A stretch of DNA of 64,000 nt from Sedimentisphaerales bacterium (GCA_028282905.1 JANQGW010000184.1:1-64000), one strand, 5' to 3'; numbered from the stretch's first letter, positions 38,763 to 48,947 are shown. Made by a program: numbers and translations. Notes: a model not told the origin generated them from the sequence alone.

Positions 38763-40724
38763 ATGGCACATGATTCTTTAGGTTTTAAAGCACAGGAGCT
38801 TGAATACGAGCACGACAGTACCGAGGGCAAGCAGGTCCGCGTCAGCCTGGCCTTTATCGGGGCGTTGATCGGCGGCGTGCTGATTGTAAGCAGCAAGCTC
38901 GGTACAATCCCCTGGCTGGGCTTCCTGTACGGTTCCAGTCCCGTGACCAGCCAGATGGTGGCAATGGTCGGGGCCGTATTGCTGGGAGCCCCACTGATTA
39001 TGCATTCGGTCAAATGCATTCTACACGGACACATGCACATGGACGAGTTGGTGGCACTGGCCGTCATCGCGGCGTTCTGCAACGGCGACTATGTCGAAGC
39101 AGGAACCGTGGCGTTTATCATGATGATTTCCGAACTGCTGGAAACCCGGACGGCTCTGGGGGCGAGGGCAGCGATTGAATCGCTGATCCATCTGACCCCG
39201 ACAACCGCCCACTTGGTCGGCAAAGGTAACAGTGAAACCGAAGTTAAGGTCAGCAGTCTTAAGCCCGGCGATGTCGTTCGCGTTCGTCCCGGTGACAATA
39301 TTCCCGCTGACGGTGAAATCAAGAGCGGTCTCAGCACGGTCAATGAAGCGACGATTACCGGTGAATCGCTGCCGGTCGATAAAGTCGCGGGAATGCAGGT
39401 CTTTGCCGGCACATCCAACCTGACAGGTGTGATGGATGTCGTTGTGACCAAAGCCGGCGATGATACCACGCTGGGCAAGGTTCAGCAGTTGATTATCGCT
39501 GCTGAGCAGACACAACTTCCGATCATGCGAATGATCGATCGCTATGTGAAATGGTATCTCCCGGTGATCCTGATGATCGCGGGTATCGTGTATTTCTTTA
39601 CCGGGGAAATCATCAAGTCCATCGGTATTCTGGTGATTTCGTGTCCCTGTGCATTGATTATGGCAACGCCGACGGCGATGGTGGCATCGTTATCGGCGGC
39701 GGCCCGTTTGGGAATTTTGATTAAGAACGTTTCACTGCTGGAAATTGCCGGCAAGATTACCGCGATTGTATTCGATAAAACCGGTACCGTGACGACAGGG
39801 CAGCTTTATGTGACCAAGCTGGAACCGGCGACGGATATTGAACCGGCACAGATGCTGATGTTGGCGGCATCTGCTGAGCAGATGAGTAAACACCCGGCTG
39901 CACGGGCTGTGGTTAATCTGGCACGTGAGGCGAATGTCGATTTTCCGCAGGCGGAAAACTTTGAGGAAACTCCCGGTAAGGGTGTGACTGCTACGGTCGA
40001 TGGCCAGTTGGTGCTGGTCGGTCGAGATACCTTCCTGAAAGAAAAGAAGATCGATGTCGGTAATGTGGTTGACCCGGCGATGCACGAGGAACAGGGTTTC
40101 AGTACATTGTACCTGGCGGCTGACGGCGTGTGCATTGGCTGGATCGGCATGCAGGACAAGACCCGTCCCGAAGCCCAGCAGGCTGTTAAGGAATTGTTTG
40201 ATTGTGATATCAAGCGTGTGACCATGCTGACCGGTGACCGCAGTGAAGTGGCCAACCGTGTTTCGGCCGAATTGGGCTGTACCGATTTCAAGGCACACTG
40301 CCTGCCGCAGGATAAACTGGCAGTGGTTGAACGTATTCGCAAGGACGGGCACATGGTGGCTGTGGTCGGCGATGGTATCAATGACGCACCGGCACTGGCG
40401 GCCGGTGACCTTGGTATCGCGATGGGTGCCGCTGGCAGTGACGTGGCGATTAACTCGGCGTCGATTGCCCTGATGAGCAATGACCTGCGTCGGCTGCCGT
40501 TCTTGGTGCAGTTGTCGCGAAAAACACGAACGGTCATCAATCAGAATATGCTGTTTGGTATTCTGTTTATTATTATCGGCATCACCGTGATTACCGTCGC
40601 TGAAATTCCGCTGATTCTGGCGGCGATTCTGCACCTGTTTGGTGCGTTGGCGGTGATCTTTAACAGTGCCCGACTGGTACGGTTCGGCGAACATCTGGAC
40701 CCGCATACCGGACAACAGGATTAG
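38763..40724 (+). CDS. Heavy-metal-translocating P1B-type ATPase
   Basis: 'VISCPCALIMATPTAMVASLSAAARLGILIKNVSLLE', 'IVFDKTGTVTTG', 'TITGESLPVDK', 'VVGDGINDAPALAAGDLGIAMG'. No N-terminal HMA domain. Confidence 0.93.
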   Translation: MAHDSLGFKAQELEYEHDSTEGKQVRVSLAFIGALIGGVLIVSSKLGTIPWLGFLYGSSPVTSQMVAMVGAVLLGAPLIMHSVKCILHGHMHMDELVALAVIAAFCNGDYVEAGTVAFIMMISELLETRTALGARAAIESLIHLTPTTAHLVGKGNSETEVKVSSLKPGDVVRVRPGDNIPADGEIKSGLSTVNEATITGESLPVDKVAGMQVFAGTSNLTGVMDVVVTKAGDDTTLGKVQQLIIAAEQTQLPIMRMIDRYVKWYLPVILMIAGIVYFFTGEIIKSIGILVISCPCALIMATPTAMVASLSAAARLGILIKNVSLLEIAGKITAIVFDKTGTVTTGQLYVTKLEPATDIEPAQMLMLAASAEQMSKHPAARAVVNLAREANVDFPQAENFEETPGKGVTATVDGQLVLVGRDTFLKEKKIDVGNVVDPAMHEEQGFSTLYLAADGVCIGWIGMQDKTRPEAQQAVKELFDCDIKRVTMLTGDRSEVANRVSAELGCTDFKAHCLPQDKLAVVERIRKDGHMVAVVGDGINDAPALAAGDLGIAMGAAGSDVAINSASIALMSNDLRRLPFLVQLSRKTRTVINQNMLFGILFIIIGITVITVAEIPLILAAILHLFGALAVIFNSARLVRFGEHLDPHTGQQD

Positions 40725-40742
40725 TTTTTTCGGAGTCATCAA

Positions 40743-42002
40743 GTGGCGACTGCAGAACACTATGCAATTGAAACGGTTTCTTTGACCAAGATCTTTCCCG
40801 ATTGGTGGGGACGGGCCAAGGTCATCGCGGTGGAAGATCTGGATTTGCGGATTCGGTCCAATGAAATCTATGGTTTTCTTGGTCCCAACGGTTCGGGAAA
40901 AACCACGACAATCAAAATGCTGCTGAACTTGCTGCATCCGACCAAAGGGGCGGCGTTTGTCATGGGCGGCACCGTCAGTGATCCGAAGATCTCGGCGAGA
41001 ATAGGATATTTGCCGGAAGAATCGTATCTGTATAAGTATCTGACCGCGAGGGAAACGCTGGATTTTTACGCCCGGATTTTCGGCTTGCCGGGAAATATCC
41101 GCAAGGCCCGTATCGAAACTCTGCTGGAAATGGTGGGGCTGTCCGGCATGGGTAACCGCCAGATCGGCACATTCTCCAAAGGTATGGCCCGTCGAATCGG
41201 ATTGGCCCAGGCATTGATCAATGACCCGGATTTACTGATTCTCGACGAGCCAACATCGGGCATGGATCCGATGGGAACACGGCAGATGAAGGACTTGTTT
41301 GTCGAATTAGCCAAACGCGGAAAGACGATTTTACTGTGCAGCCACTTGCTCGCCGATGTTGAGGATGTTTGTGACCGTATCGGGATTCTCTACGGCGGTC
41401 GGATGCAGGTCGAAGGGACGGTCAAGGAACTGCTGCAGCAGAAAGACGAAACCCAATTGCGGCTCAGCAAAATCACTGACAAGACGCTGGATAAGATTAA
41501 AGCGGCGGCTGCTGCCGATGGCCACGATGTTGAAGTGACGAATCCCATGGAAAAACTCGAAAGCTTTTTCGTGAATATCGTTGCCAAAGCTCGTCAGGAA
41601 GCGCAGACTACCAGCGGTGCAGAGCAGGGAACCGGGATTTCGGGCTTTCTGGCGGACAAACCTGTGGTACGCGAAGAAACGATTCTGGATAAGCTGGTGG
41701 CCGCCGAGGTTAGCACAACTCCTGAGCCGGCAACTGAAGTCGGCGGAGTGGAAACCACACAGGCCGCACAGCCGGCTGCTCAGCCCGCGGCGGATACTGA
41801 TTTGTTGAAAAAACTTTCGCAGCAACCTGACGAAACCATCGGATTTGATCTGGTGGATACCTCCGCAACACAGGAAGTTTCCAATGAACCAAAGGAAGAA
41901 AAGCCGTCGGTTAAGACGGACGTGCTCAACGATCTTATTGGCAATAAAGATGATGGTCAAACTGAAGTAACGCGTTCTGAGGACGAGAAGGACAATTCAT
42001 AA
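40743..42002 (+). CDS. ABC transporter ATP-binding protein with long acidic/Ala-rich C-terminal tail
   Basis: 'GFLGPNGSGKTTTIKMLLNLLHPTKG', 'FSKGMARRIGLAQALINDPDLLILDEPTSGMDPMG'; ~120-aa low-complexity tail. GTG start. Confidence 0.93.
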   Translation: MATAEHYAIETVSLTKIFPDWWGRAKVIAVEDLDLRIRSNEIYGFLGPNGSGKTTTIKMLLNLLHPTKGAAFVMGGTVSDPKISARIGYLPEESYLYKYLTARETLDFYARIFGLPGNIRKARIETLLEMVGLSGMGNRQIGTFSKGMARRIGLAQALINDPDLLILDEPTSGMDPMGTRQMKDLFVELAKRGKTILLCSHLLADVEDVCDRIGILYGGRMQVEGTVKELLQQKDETQLRLSKITDKTLDKIKAAAAADGHDVEVTNPMEKLESFFVNIVAKARQEAQTTSGAEQGTGISGFLADKPVVREETILDKLVAAEVSTTPEPATEVGGVETTQAAQPAAQPAADTDLLKKLSQQPDETIGFDLVDTSATQEVSNEPKEEKPSVKTDVLNDLIGNKDDGQTEVTRSEDEKDNS

Positions 42003-42011
42003 GCGATACCT

Positions 42012-43496
42012 ATGGATACACTGATTTCCATTTCTGTTGTTTTATTTCCGGTTCTGCTGGCCGGACTGCTGTTGTACCTGCTGATGATCTGGGTGGCGGG
42101 TAAACTGCTGAGCCTGACAACATCCAGTATTGGTGCCGTTGCCAAAATTACATTCGACCAGGCGGTTCGGATGCGTGTGGCGGTGGTGGTATTTGCGCTG
42201 CTGGTGATTTTGCTGCCGCTGATGAGTAAGATTATGGTCGGCGACGGGACATTGCTTGGCAAGATGCAAACATTTACCAGTTATGGTTTGGGCTTGATCA
42301 GTTTTTTACTGTCGATTCTGACGATTGCGATTTCTACATTCACCCTGAGCAATGATCTGAAACGAAAATCCATCTTCTTGGTATTGACCAAGCCGGTTCG
42401 TCGGTTTGAACTGATTCTGGGAAAACTGCTGGGAATTCTTCTGATCAATGCAATGCTGCTGGTACTTTTCGGTTCGGTTCTCTATGCTTGTACTCTGGCG
42501 GTTTATCGTTATGCCGATGTGTCAGACGAGGAAATGGCCCGTGTTCAAAACCAGTTCTTTACCGCACGTATCGGACTCAAACCCACCATTGACATGGAGC
42601 CGCTGTACAAGAAGGCGCAAGAGCGGTATCTGGCAATGGAAGAAAATAACCAATTGCCCGAAGGGATGAGTGCTTCACGTATTATGCGTCAATTGCAGGG
42701 CCAGGAGATTATGAAGGTCAAGGCCGTTGCGCCGGGACGAGATAAGACATGGGATTTTGAAAATGTCCGCATTAAGAGCGCTGAAGATTCTGAGACGGTC
42801 CTGTTTGTTCGCTATAAACTGGATGTGACGATTACCCCGCCCAATGAACAGGTGCTGGGAACATGGGCAGTGGGAGATTTGCGTCAATACAGAGCCGGTG
42901 GTGAGGTTAAAACGCCGGTGTATCCATGGGAAAGTTATGGTCCGATTAAGACAAAACGTGAATTTGAGGTTCCCGCATCCGTGATTGCCGAAGACGGATA
43001 TTTGGGAGTTGGTTTTTTCAACAGTCCGGCGGCCAATCGCACAACCATCATTCCGGAAGATCTGGAAATTCTGTATGAAACCGGAACCTTTACGGGCAAT
43101 TACATTCGGGCCATTCTGCTGATTCTGGTGCATTTAGCCTTTTTGACGATTTTAGGCGTTGCTTTATCGACCTGGCTGTCATTTCCGGTTGCGATTCTGG
43201 TGTGTCTGGTAGCGTTTTTTGCGGGCCTTACAAACACTTTTATCATGGATGCCATTGCAGGGATGAGTTCGGGATTGGGATTGTTTTATGCGTTTGCGGT
43301 CAAGCCGTTGCTGTGGCTGCTGCCGCAGTTTGACGGTCTCCACAATCCAAACGGATACATCGTGGATGGCCGGACGCTGCAATGGACGTTTTTGGCGACG
43401 ACTGCGGGAATCACTGTGTTTGTGAAGGGATTGTTAATTTTACTGGTGGGAATGCTGATTTTTAGCCGGCGTGAAGTGGCCAAGGCTGTTGTATAA
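42012..43496 (+). CDS. ABC-2 type transporter permease
   Basis: 'ITFDQAVRMRVAVVVFALLVILLPLM', 'TLSNDLKRKSIFLVLTKPVRRFELILGKLLGILL', multi-TM with an extracytoplasmic domain. Confidence 0.82.
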   Translation: MDTLISISVVLFPVLLAGLLLYLLMIWVAGKLLSLTTSSIGAVAKITFDQAVRMRVAVVVFALLVILLPLMSKIMVGDGTLLGKMQTFTSYGLGLISFLLSILTIAISTFTLSNDLKRKSIFLVLTKPVRRFELILGKLLGILLINAMLLVLFGSVLYACTLAVYRYADVSDEEMARVQNQFFTARIGLKPTIDMEPLYKKAQERYLAMEENNQLPEGMSASRIMRQLQGQEIMKVKAVAPGRDKTWDFENVRIKSAEDSETVLFVRYKLDVTITPPNEQVLGTWAVGDLRQYRAGGEVKTPVYPWESYGPIKTKREFEVPASVIAEDGYLGVGFFNSPAANRTTIIPEDLEILYETGTFTGNYIRAILLILVHLAFLTILGVALSTWLSFPVAILVCLVAFFAGLTNTFIMDAIAGMSSGLGLFYAFAVKPLLWLLPQFDGLHNPNGYIVDGRTLQWTFLATTAGITVFVKGLLILLVGMLIFSRREVAKAVV

Positions 43497-43505
43497 GAGG
43501 GAACA

Positions 43506-45278
43506 ATGCGACTAAAAGACTTTTTCATCATTGTGGTTTGTATTTTGATCGGCGGAGCGTTTCTGACGTTGGCTGAGATGCGAACAAAGTCTATTCACAC
43601 CGCCCGCGAAGAGATGGGGCTGGTGGCCAATACGTCGCTGGAAAACGCGCCTCCTTCATTAGCCTTTGCGACGGTGGCCATGGGCGCTTTTCGTGGCATT
43701 GTCGTCGATATCCTCTGGATGCGTGCCGACAAACTCAAGGATGAAGGCAAATTCTTTGACGCCAAGCAGTTGGCCGAGTGGATTACGACGCTTCAGCCCC
43801 GATATGACAAGGTTTGGGATTTTCATGCCTGGAACATGGCGTATAATATTTCGGTGGCGATTGACAATACCCAGCCGGAAGAACGATGGCGATGGGTGCG
43901 TAACGGCTATGAACTATTGCGTGACCGGGCGATTCCACTAAACCCCAAGAGCATTCTTTTGTACCGGCAATTAGCGTGGATCTTCCAGCATAAAATTGCC
44001 GGGATTTCAGATGATTGTCACCGTTATTATAAGCGTGACATGGCGTTATCGATTCGCCCGCTGATGGGCGACAACAGTAATGCTTATTTTGATAAACTGG
44101 CTGCATCTCCTGAGACACTAACGGAAATTCTGGCCGATGAGAAAGTAGCGGAGTTTATCAAGGCCTTGCGAGCGGCTGACCCGGTTTTTCAGGCAAGTGA
44201 CAAGATCGTTCCCAGTTACCTGTCGCTTCAACAGACACCGGAACAATTTTCGCAACAGGTGCGAGATGTCCTGGAAGCTTTTCAGGGGACGCCGGCACAG
44301 GAGAATTTCGATATTTTTGCCAAGGCCTATCAGCTTCGCAATGTGTGGAAATTCGACATTGACTACATGATTGAGCTGAATAAAGAATTTGGTCCGGTCG
44401 ATTTTGACGATCCGAACACTCATTTTCCCCTGAATTGGCAGCATCCTGCGACGCATTCGCTGTACTGGGGAGCGCAAGGTTTGGATCTTGCCAGTCGCCA
44501 GGGAGTCTATCGTGTCGATGAGAAAAATACCGATCGTATTGTATTCCACAGTCTGCAACTGCTTTATCGCCGGGGCAAAACCGTTTTGTATGAAGCAGAG
44601 GGGCAGGAGTCGCAAATTTATCTGTTGCCGGACCTGAGGATGTTTCATAGCTGTGACAGGTCGTGGCGGGATGTGATTAAAAAATATGAAGCGATCGAAA
44701 AAGGAAATCCAAAAGCTGTTAAAACCGGGCATAAAAACTTTTTGGAAAACGCTGTGGTGTCTTTCTATCAGGCAGGCCACAAGAGAAAGGCTGCTCAGCT
44801 TTACAAACGGCTCCAGCGGGACCATCTGGTTGCCCCGACGGGACATACACGCACTGAATATACCGTGCCGTTTGTTACTTTTGTGCGTAATCGCATGAAA
44901 GAAGAGCTGCAAGGCGTCAGTCCGCAGGATGCGACAGAATTCATTATCAATATTTTACGTGAAGGATTCTATCTTTATGCTATTCACGAAGATGAAGAAT
45001 CAGCCGCTCGTACCAGTCTGGCTCAGGAAGTCTATGATATGTATCAGAAGGAAATGGGCATTGATGAGCCGGGACGTATGGGATTGCCTCCGATGCCGTT
45101 TTTGCGTTATTGGGCATTTGTCATGTTCTTAAATGATGAAATGTATCCCGATCACATGCGGCGAAGCGCTTTAGCCCGCCTCCAGATTGAACAGCCGGAA
45201 ACATACGAGTTGATCATCGAGCAGGGCGAGATTCTTAAGAAGATGCAGGAGCAGCAAAAGCAGCCGCCTGAAAACTGA
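43506..45278 (+). CDS. Membrane-anchored protein of unknown function, probably helical-repeat
   Basis: N-terminal TM (DFFIIVVCILIGGAFLTLAEM) and helical 590-aa body ('GIVVDILWMRADKLKDEGKFFDAKQLAEWITTLQPRYDKVWDFHAWNMAYN'). Confidence 0.65.
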   Translation: MRLKDFFIIVVCILIGGAFLTLAEMRTKSIHTAREEMGLVANTSLENAPPSLAFATVAMGAFRGIVVDILWMRADKLKDEGKFFDAKQLAEWITTLQPRYDKVWDFHAWNMAYNISVAIDNTQPEERWRWVRNGYELLRDRAIPLNPKSILLYRQLAWIFQHKIAGISDDCHRYYKRDMALSIRPLMGDNSNAYFDKLAASPETLTEILADEKVAEFIKALRAADPVFQASDKIVPSYLSLQQTPEQFSQQVRDVLEAFQGTPAQENFDIFAKAYQLRNVWKFDIDYMIELNKEFGPVDFDDPNTHFPLNWQHPATHSLYWGAQGLDLASRQGVYRVDEKNTDRIVFHSLQLLYRRGKTVLYEAEGQESQIYLLPDLRMFHSCDRSWRDVIKKYEAIEKGNPKAVKTGHKNFLENAVVSFYQAGHKRKAAQLYKRLQRDHLVAPTGHTRTEYTVPFVTFVRNRMKEELQGVSPQDATEFIINILREGFYLYAIHEDEESAARTSLAQEVYDMYQKEMGIDEPGRMGLPPMPFLRYWAFVMFLNDEMYPDHMRRSALARLQIEQPETYELIIEQGEILKKMQEQQKQPPEN

Positions 45279-45348
45279 TCCGCCTTGACGGACACGGAAT
45301 ACCATCTATAATATTCAATCACTGCAAGCGACAGTTCGATGAAGATTG

Positions 45349-46257
45349 CTAATCTTTATCAAGGGATGGAACGATATCGTCCAGACTGCTGTCCGGTTTT
45401 TCAAGGATAAAATCCTCCGGTATAAACGGCCCGAAATCCTCTTTCTGCAGGTCCGCTTCCCAGCGAAATTCATCCGTGACAATTTTAATTCTTTTGGAGG
45501 TGGCGATATCGACACCTTCCAGTTCCATTCTCACCGGCAGTTGCGTTTTGACATTGATCCACAGCCGACCGACAACATTTTTCATCGTATTTTGTAAAAA
45601 ACCAGGATTGTGTACCTGGATACCATGTGATTGAATGCCGCAGATAACTTTGCAGCCCAGGTCGGTATAGTTAGAAGACAGAAACTGCCGGATCAACTCC
45701 CGCGGGTCATTCTCTCGCTGGATTTGCCCAAACGTGTGCTCGGTCAGTTCATCACGCTGATATTGCTTTTCATCAGGTATCACAGTGATTTTAACTTTTT
45801 CGGCAGGGAGTAAAAAGGTTCGCATTTCCGCCTTTCCGTCCACATAGGTGCCGAGCCGGACACCATGGTCCGGTGAAATATACAGAACGGTTTCAGTTTT
45901 GGACTTTCTGTCTGCTTGGCCGTTCAGGATTTGTTTGCGATGTCTGTACGTAAAGGTATGCACATCGTCAATATTATCCGAAACCTGCGCCATTGCCACA
46001 GTGCAAACTTCGACGGGGCTTCCGATATAATGAGAGGTTACAAATATTCCGATGATAATACTTGCAACCGCGGCCAGTTGGGTGAGTCGGTTATTGATAA
46101 TTGCCTGATAGACAGTCACTGATTGTGGGGGGCAACCGTTTGCGGAGAGATTATCCAGGAATTCAAAGGCGCCGGCCAAAATCCTGTCTTGCGTTTGCCT
46201 GTCCGTCTTGATTTTTTGACGGAGAATCAGTTTTTTTATGGTTTCTTTCGATTTCAT
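45349..46257 (-). CDS. Membrane-anchored putative anti-sigma-type protein
   Basis: Starts 4 bp downstream of the sigma factor CDS; one TM (LTQLAAVASIIIGIFVTSHYI) and a large extracytoplasmic domain. Confidence 0.65.
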   Translation of the reverse strand: MKSKETIKKLILRQKIKTDRQTQDRILAGAFEFLDNLSANGCPPQSVTVYQAIINNRLTQLAAVASIIIGIFVTSHYIGSPVEVCTVAMAQVSDNIDDVHTFTYRHRKQILNGQADRKSKTETVLYISPDHGVRLGTYVDGKAEMRTFLLPAEKVKITVIPDEKQYQRDELTEHTFGQIQRENDPRELIRQFLSSNYTDLGCKVICGIQSHGIQVHNPGFLQNTMKNVVGRLWINVKTQLPVRMELEGVDIATSKRIKIVTDEFRWEADLQKEDFGPFIPEDFILEKPDSSLDDIVPSLDKD

Positions 46258-46261
46258 TTTC

Positions 46262-46792
46262 TTAACCCATTAATAAGGTTTTTAGTTTCTTGATACCGTA
46301 ACGATATCGTCCCTGAATTGTATTGACGGACACATTCTGGCAAAGGGCGATTTGGCCATAGCCCATCTGCCCGTGAATATGCATCATAATGACTTGACGC
46401 TGTTCGGCAGGCAATTGGTCCAGAGCATTATCCAGTTTTTGTTGTTCTTCATTTTCGACAGCAATCTGATGCGGCAGGGGCGTGTCGGCCTTGACAGGAC
46501 GGATACCGTCTATATTTACCGTGTGATTGTTTTTGGAACGCAGCATATCAATAGCTCGATTAGCGACGCATCGGGCAAGATATTGCTTGAGCTTGCCGGT
46601 CTGTACAAAGCTGTCAATATTACGTACAAAGGCCAGAAATACATCATGCAGAATATCCTCGGCAAGGTTCTGATCGCGTACAATCCCCGCCGCCATCGCC
46701 AACAGTGAATCCCCATACTTCTGGTAGATTCGGCACAGGGCTTTCTTGTCGCCGTTTTTTACTTGATTGATAAGCTGTCTGTCTTCGAACAT
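46262..46792 (-). CDS. ECF-type sigma-70 family RNA polymerase sigma factor
   Basis: 'KKALCRIYQKYGDSLLAMAAGIVRDQNLAEDILHDVFLAFVRNI', 'LPAEQRQVIMMHIHGQMGYGQIALCQNVSVNTIQGRYRYGIKKLK'. Confidence 0.92.
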   Translation of the reverse strand: MFEDRQLINQVKNGDKKALCRIYQKYGDSLLAMAAGIVRDQNLAEDILHDVFLAFVRNIDSFVQTGKLKQYLARCVANRAIDMLRSKNNHTVNIDGIRPVKADTPLPHQIAVENEEQQKLDNALDQLPAEQRQVIMMHIHGQMGYGQIALCQNVSVNTIQGRYRYGIKKLKTLLMG

Positions 46793-46840
46793 CCAGTTAT
46801 ACTCGAATTATAATATTACGCCTATTCGTTCATAGTAAAT

Positions 46841-47722
46841 CTAATCCCCTGTTTTCATCTTTGGCCAATATCCGCCGGGTGACTTCATGATGGAGATGTT
46901 ATCATATTCCCAGCATTCTCCCTGGTGCGTATCGTTGATGCCGCATTCCAGTTTTCCCTGGTAAACCTCCACATGCCCGTCCAGCAAAAGGAACGGAAGT
47001 TTTAAATTGTCAACAAAGGAAAGATCACTTCTGCGGCTTATTTTAGGCACAGAATGCCTGCCCGCATAGTAGCCAAGTCCGCCCGGACTGGTCGCGCCAT
47101 CCGTGCCAAGAAAAGACGATACGCTAATCCCTGACATCGACCACTGGCCGTCCACTTTCCCGATATCCCCTTCCTCGGTACATCCCCGTTCCCCAAGCAT
47201 AATCAAATTACCGGGGCTGCCGTTAAAGCTGGTCGTTTTTCGCACGGGAAACTGGTTTTCAAACGCATTTCTTGGCGATGTGAATCCCATGACATAGCGG
47301 TTAGCACTGTAGGAGCAGTAGCCTTTGTCGCGGCGGTCGGCCGGACAGTGAAGAATTGAGGCATTTTCGCTTGTGTATTCCAGTTCCTGCGTTTCTCGCA
47401 GCAGTTCATACCATGGGGGGCCGCCAAGGGAAATATCCTGATTCTCCGGATAGCGGAGTTGCGATTCGCTGTTGCGGGCGGATGGAAGAATTGTCTGATG
47501 ATAGTCGTCCGAATACATCATAGCCATGATGCCAAGCTGTCTCAAGTTAGAAACACAGACGGTTCGGCGAGCCATCGACGCGGCCAGTTTCAAAGATGGC
47601 AAAAGAATTGACAGCAGCAGCGCAATAATGGCGATGACGACCAATAGCTCTACGAGTGTAAAACCGGTTCGCGTTTTGTTGTTTTGGGTGACAGATTGCC
47701 CTGGTTCCATCATCATCTCCAC
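46841..47722 (-). CDS. Prepilin-type N-terminal domain protein (H-X9-DG type)
   Basis: '[31 protein letters not shown]...[23 protein letters not shown]', '[16 protein letters not shown]'. Confidence 0.88.
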   Translation of the reverse strand: MEMMMEPGQSVTQNNKTRTGFTLVELLVVIAIIALLLSILLPSLKLAASMARRTVCVSNLRQLGIMAMMYSDDYHQTILPSARNSESQLRYPENQDISLGGPPWYELLRETQELEYTSENASILHCPADRRDKGYCSYSANRYVMGFTSPRNAFENQFPVRKTTSFNGSPGNLIMLGERGCTEEGDIGKVDGQWSMSGISVSSFLGTDGATSPGGLGYYAGRHSVPKISRRSDLSFVDNLKLPFLLLDGHVEVYQGKLECGINDTHQGECWEYDNISIMKSPGGYWPKMKTGD

Positions 47723-47807
47723 GCCATTTTAGTCTATTATCCACAATTTAGACAGTAATACGACAAAAATCTGCCTCTTCCTCCTCTTAAAACGATTGAG
47801 CAGCGGA

Positions 47808-47936
47808 TTTCCGTATATCAAAAATTGGAAAAATACAAAAATAAAGCGATATTTTTTCGAAGAGGCTAAAAAGTTTTCAAAAAGTGGGTGCCGAACCAAA
47901 TTTTCTCTCAATAAACAATTTTTCCATATACGGAAA
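47808..47936. repeat. Inverted repeat TTTCCGTATAT ... ATATACGGAAA in divergent pilin intergenic region
   Basis: 47808-47818 and 47926-47936 are exact inverted 11-mers, both followed inward by a similar AAAAATTG context with a 1-nt offset. Confidence 0.5.
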
Positions 47937-48000
47937 CCTGCAGGTCAATCGTTAGATAAATGGGAACATCAATGCGGCTTAAAGAGAAAGGAGACTGATT

Positions 48001-48765
48001 ATGGAAGCGAAAACAGTTCGGAGGAAACGGAATGGATTTAGTCTCGTGGAACTGCTGATTGTTGTCGGGGTTGTTGTCTTGCTGGTTGCGGTAACACTTC
48101 CGGGATTAAAGGTTGCCAAGGAACGTGCCAGACGGGTTGTCTGCCTGTCTAATATTCATCAATTCATACTGGGGCTTCAGGTTTATGCGGAATCTAATAA
48201 ATCCCGTTTGCCACAGGCCGGTATGGAGAGTACATTTGAATTCCTTGCGCGAAAATATGACATGTTAGCCGATAACACCGGCAGCGAGAAAGTTATATTT
48301 TGCCCGAGCCTGGGCAGACCCTTCATGGAAAAGAAAACCGGTTTCAGCAAGACATTAACGTGTGGTCATGATGGCAATGACAATCGCGAAAATATGTACA
48401 TTGGTTTTAATTATCTTGGAGGCCATCTCAATGCGCCGTGGCCATTGGCCGGGGCGGCAACAGCGCAATGGTCATCTGCGCGACTGACTACCTGCAAGGC
48501 AACAATGCCGATTATTACGGAGCTGAATATCTGGTCGGTCACTAATGAGAAAACCGTGGCACCGCACGGCAAAAGAGGTCCTTTTCGGTTGGCCGGTGAC
48601 TACATGAACACAGGGCTTGGAGGAATAACTTCCGGGCAAATGGGTGCGGCAGGAGGAAATATCGGATACATCGATGGCTCCGGCCACTGGAAAAGAATTG
48701 ATGAAACCCACATCTACCGTGTAAGCATCAATGACGATGTAACAGAGTGGTTTTCGACGTGGTAG
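48001..48765 (+). CDS. Prepilin-type N-terminal domain protein
   Basis: 'RRKRNGFSLVELLIVVGVVVLLVAVTLPGLKVAKERARRVVCLSNIHQFILGLQVYAE', 'GNIGYIDGSGHWKR'. Confidence 0.87.
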   Translation: MEAKTVRRKRNGFSLVELLIVVGVVVLLVAVTLPGLKVAKERARRVVCLSNIHQFILGLQVYAESNKSRLPQAGMESTFEFLARKYDMLADNTGSEKVIFCPSLGRPFMEKKTGFSKTLTCGHDGNDNRENMYIGFNYLGGHLNAPWPLAGAATAQWSSARLTTCKATMPIITELNIWSVTNEKTVAPHGKRGPFRLAGDYMNTGLGGITSGQMGAAGGNIGYIDGSGHWKRIDETHIYRVSINDDVTEWFSTW

Positions 48766-48947
48766 GACTATTATGCCGGAAACTGGCTGCAATAGTAATA
48801 ATCATCATAATTTAACTGCTGTCTGTGCTTATGCGGACACCATTTATCTATTATTCGCTCGGTAAATGTTGTTTTGCCGAGTCAGTCATTGACTTTTGGC
48901 CCCCCATGCCGTTTAATACCCGTTCTGAATGATTCAACGAAACATGA

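Noticed and set aside
39732-40937. 401-aa and related - strand ORFs over the P-type ATPase
   Set aside because: Antisense shadow; all P1B motifs are on the + strand.
48859-48882. Hairpin CTCGGTAAA...TTTTGCCGAG between a pilin gene and the helicase
   Set aside because: Short stem without a downstream T-tract; could be a terminator but not supported well enough to list.
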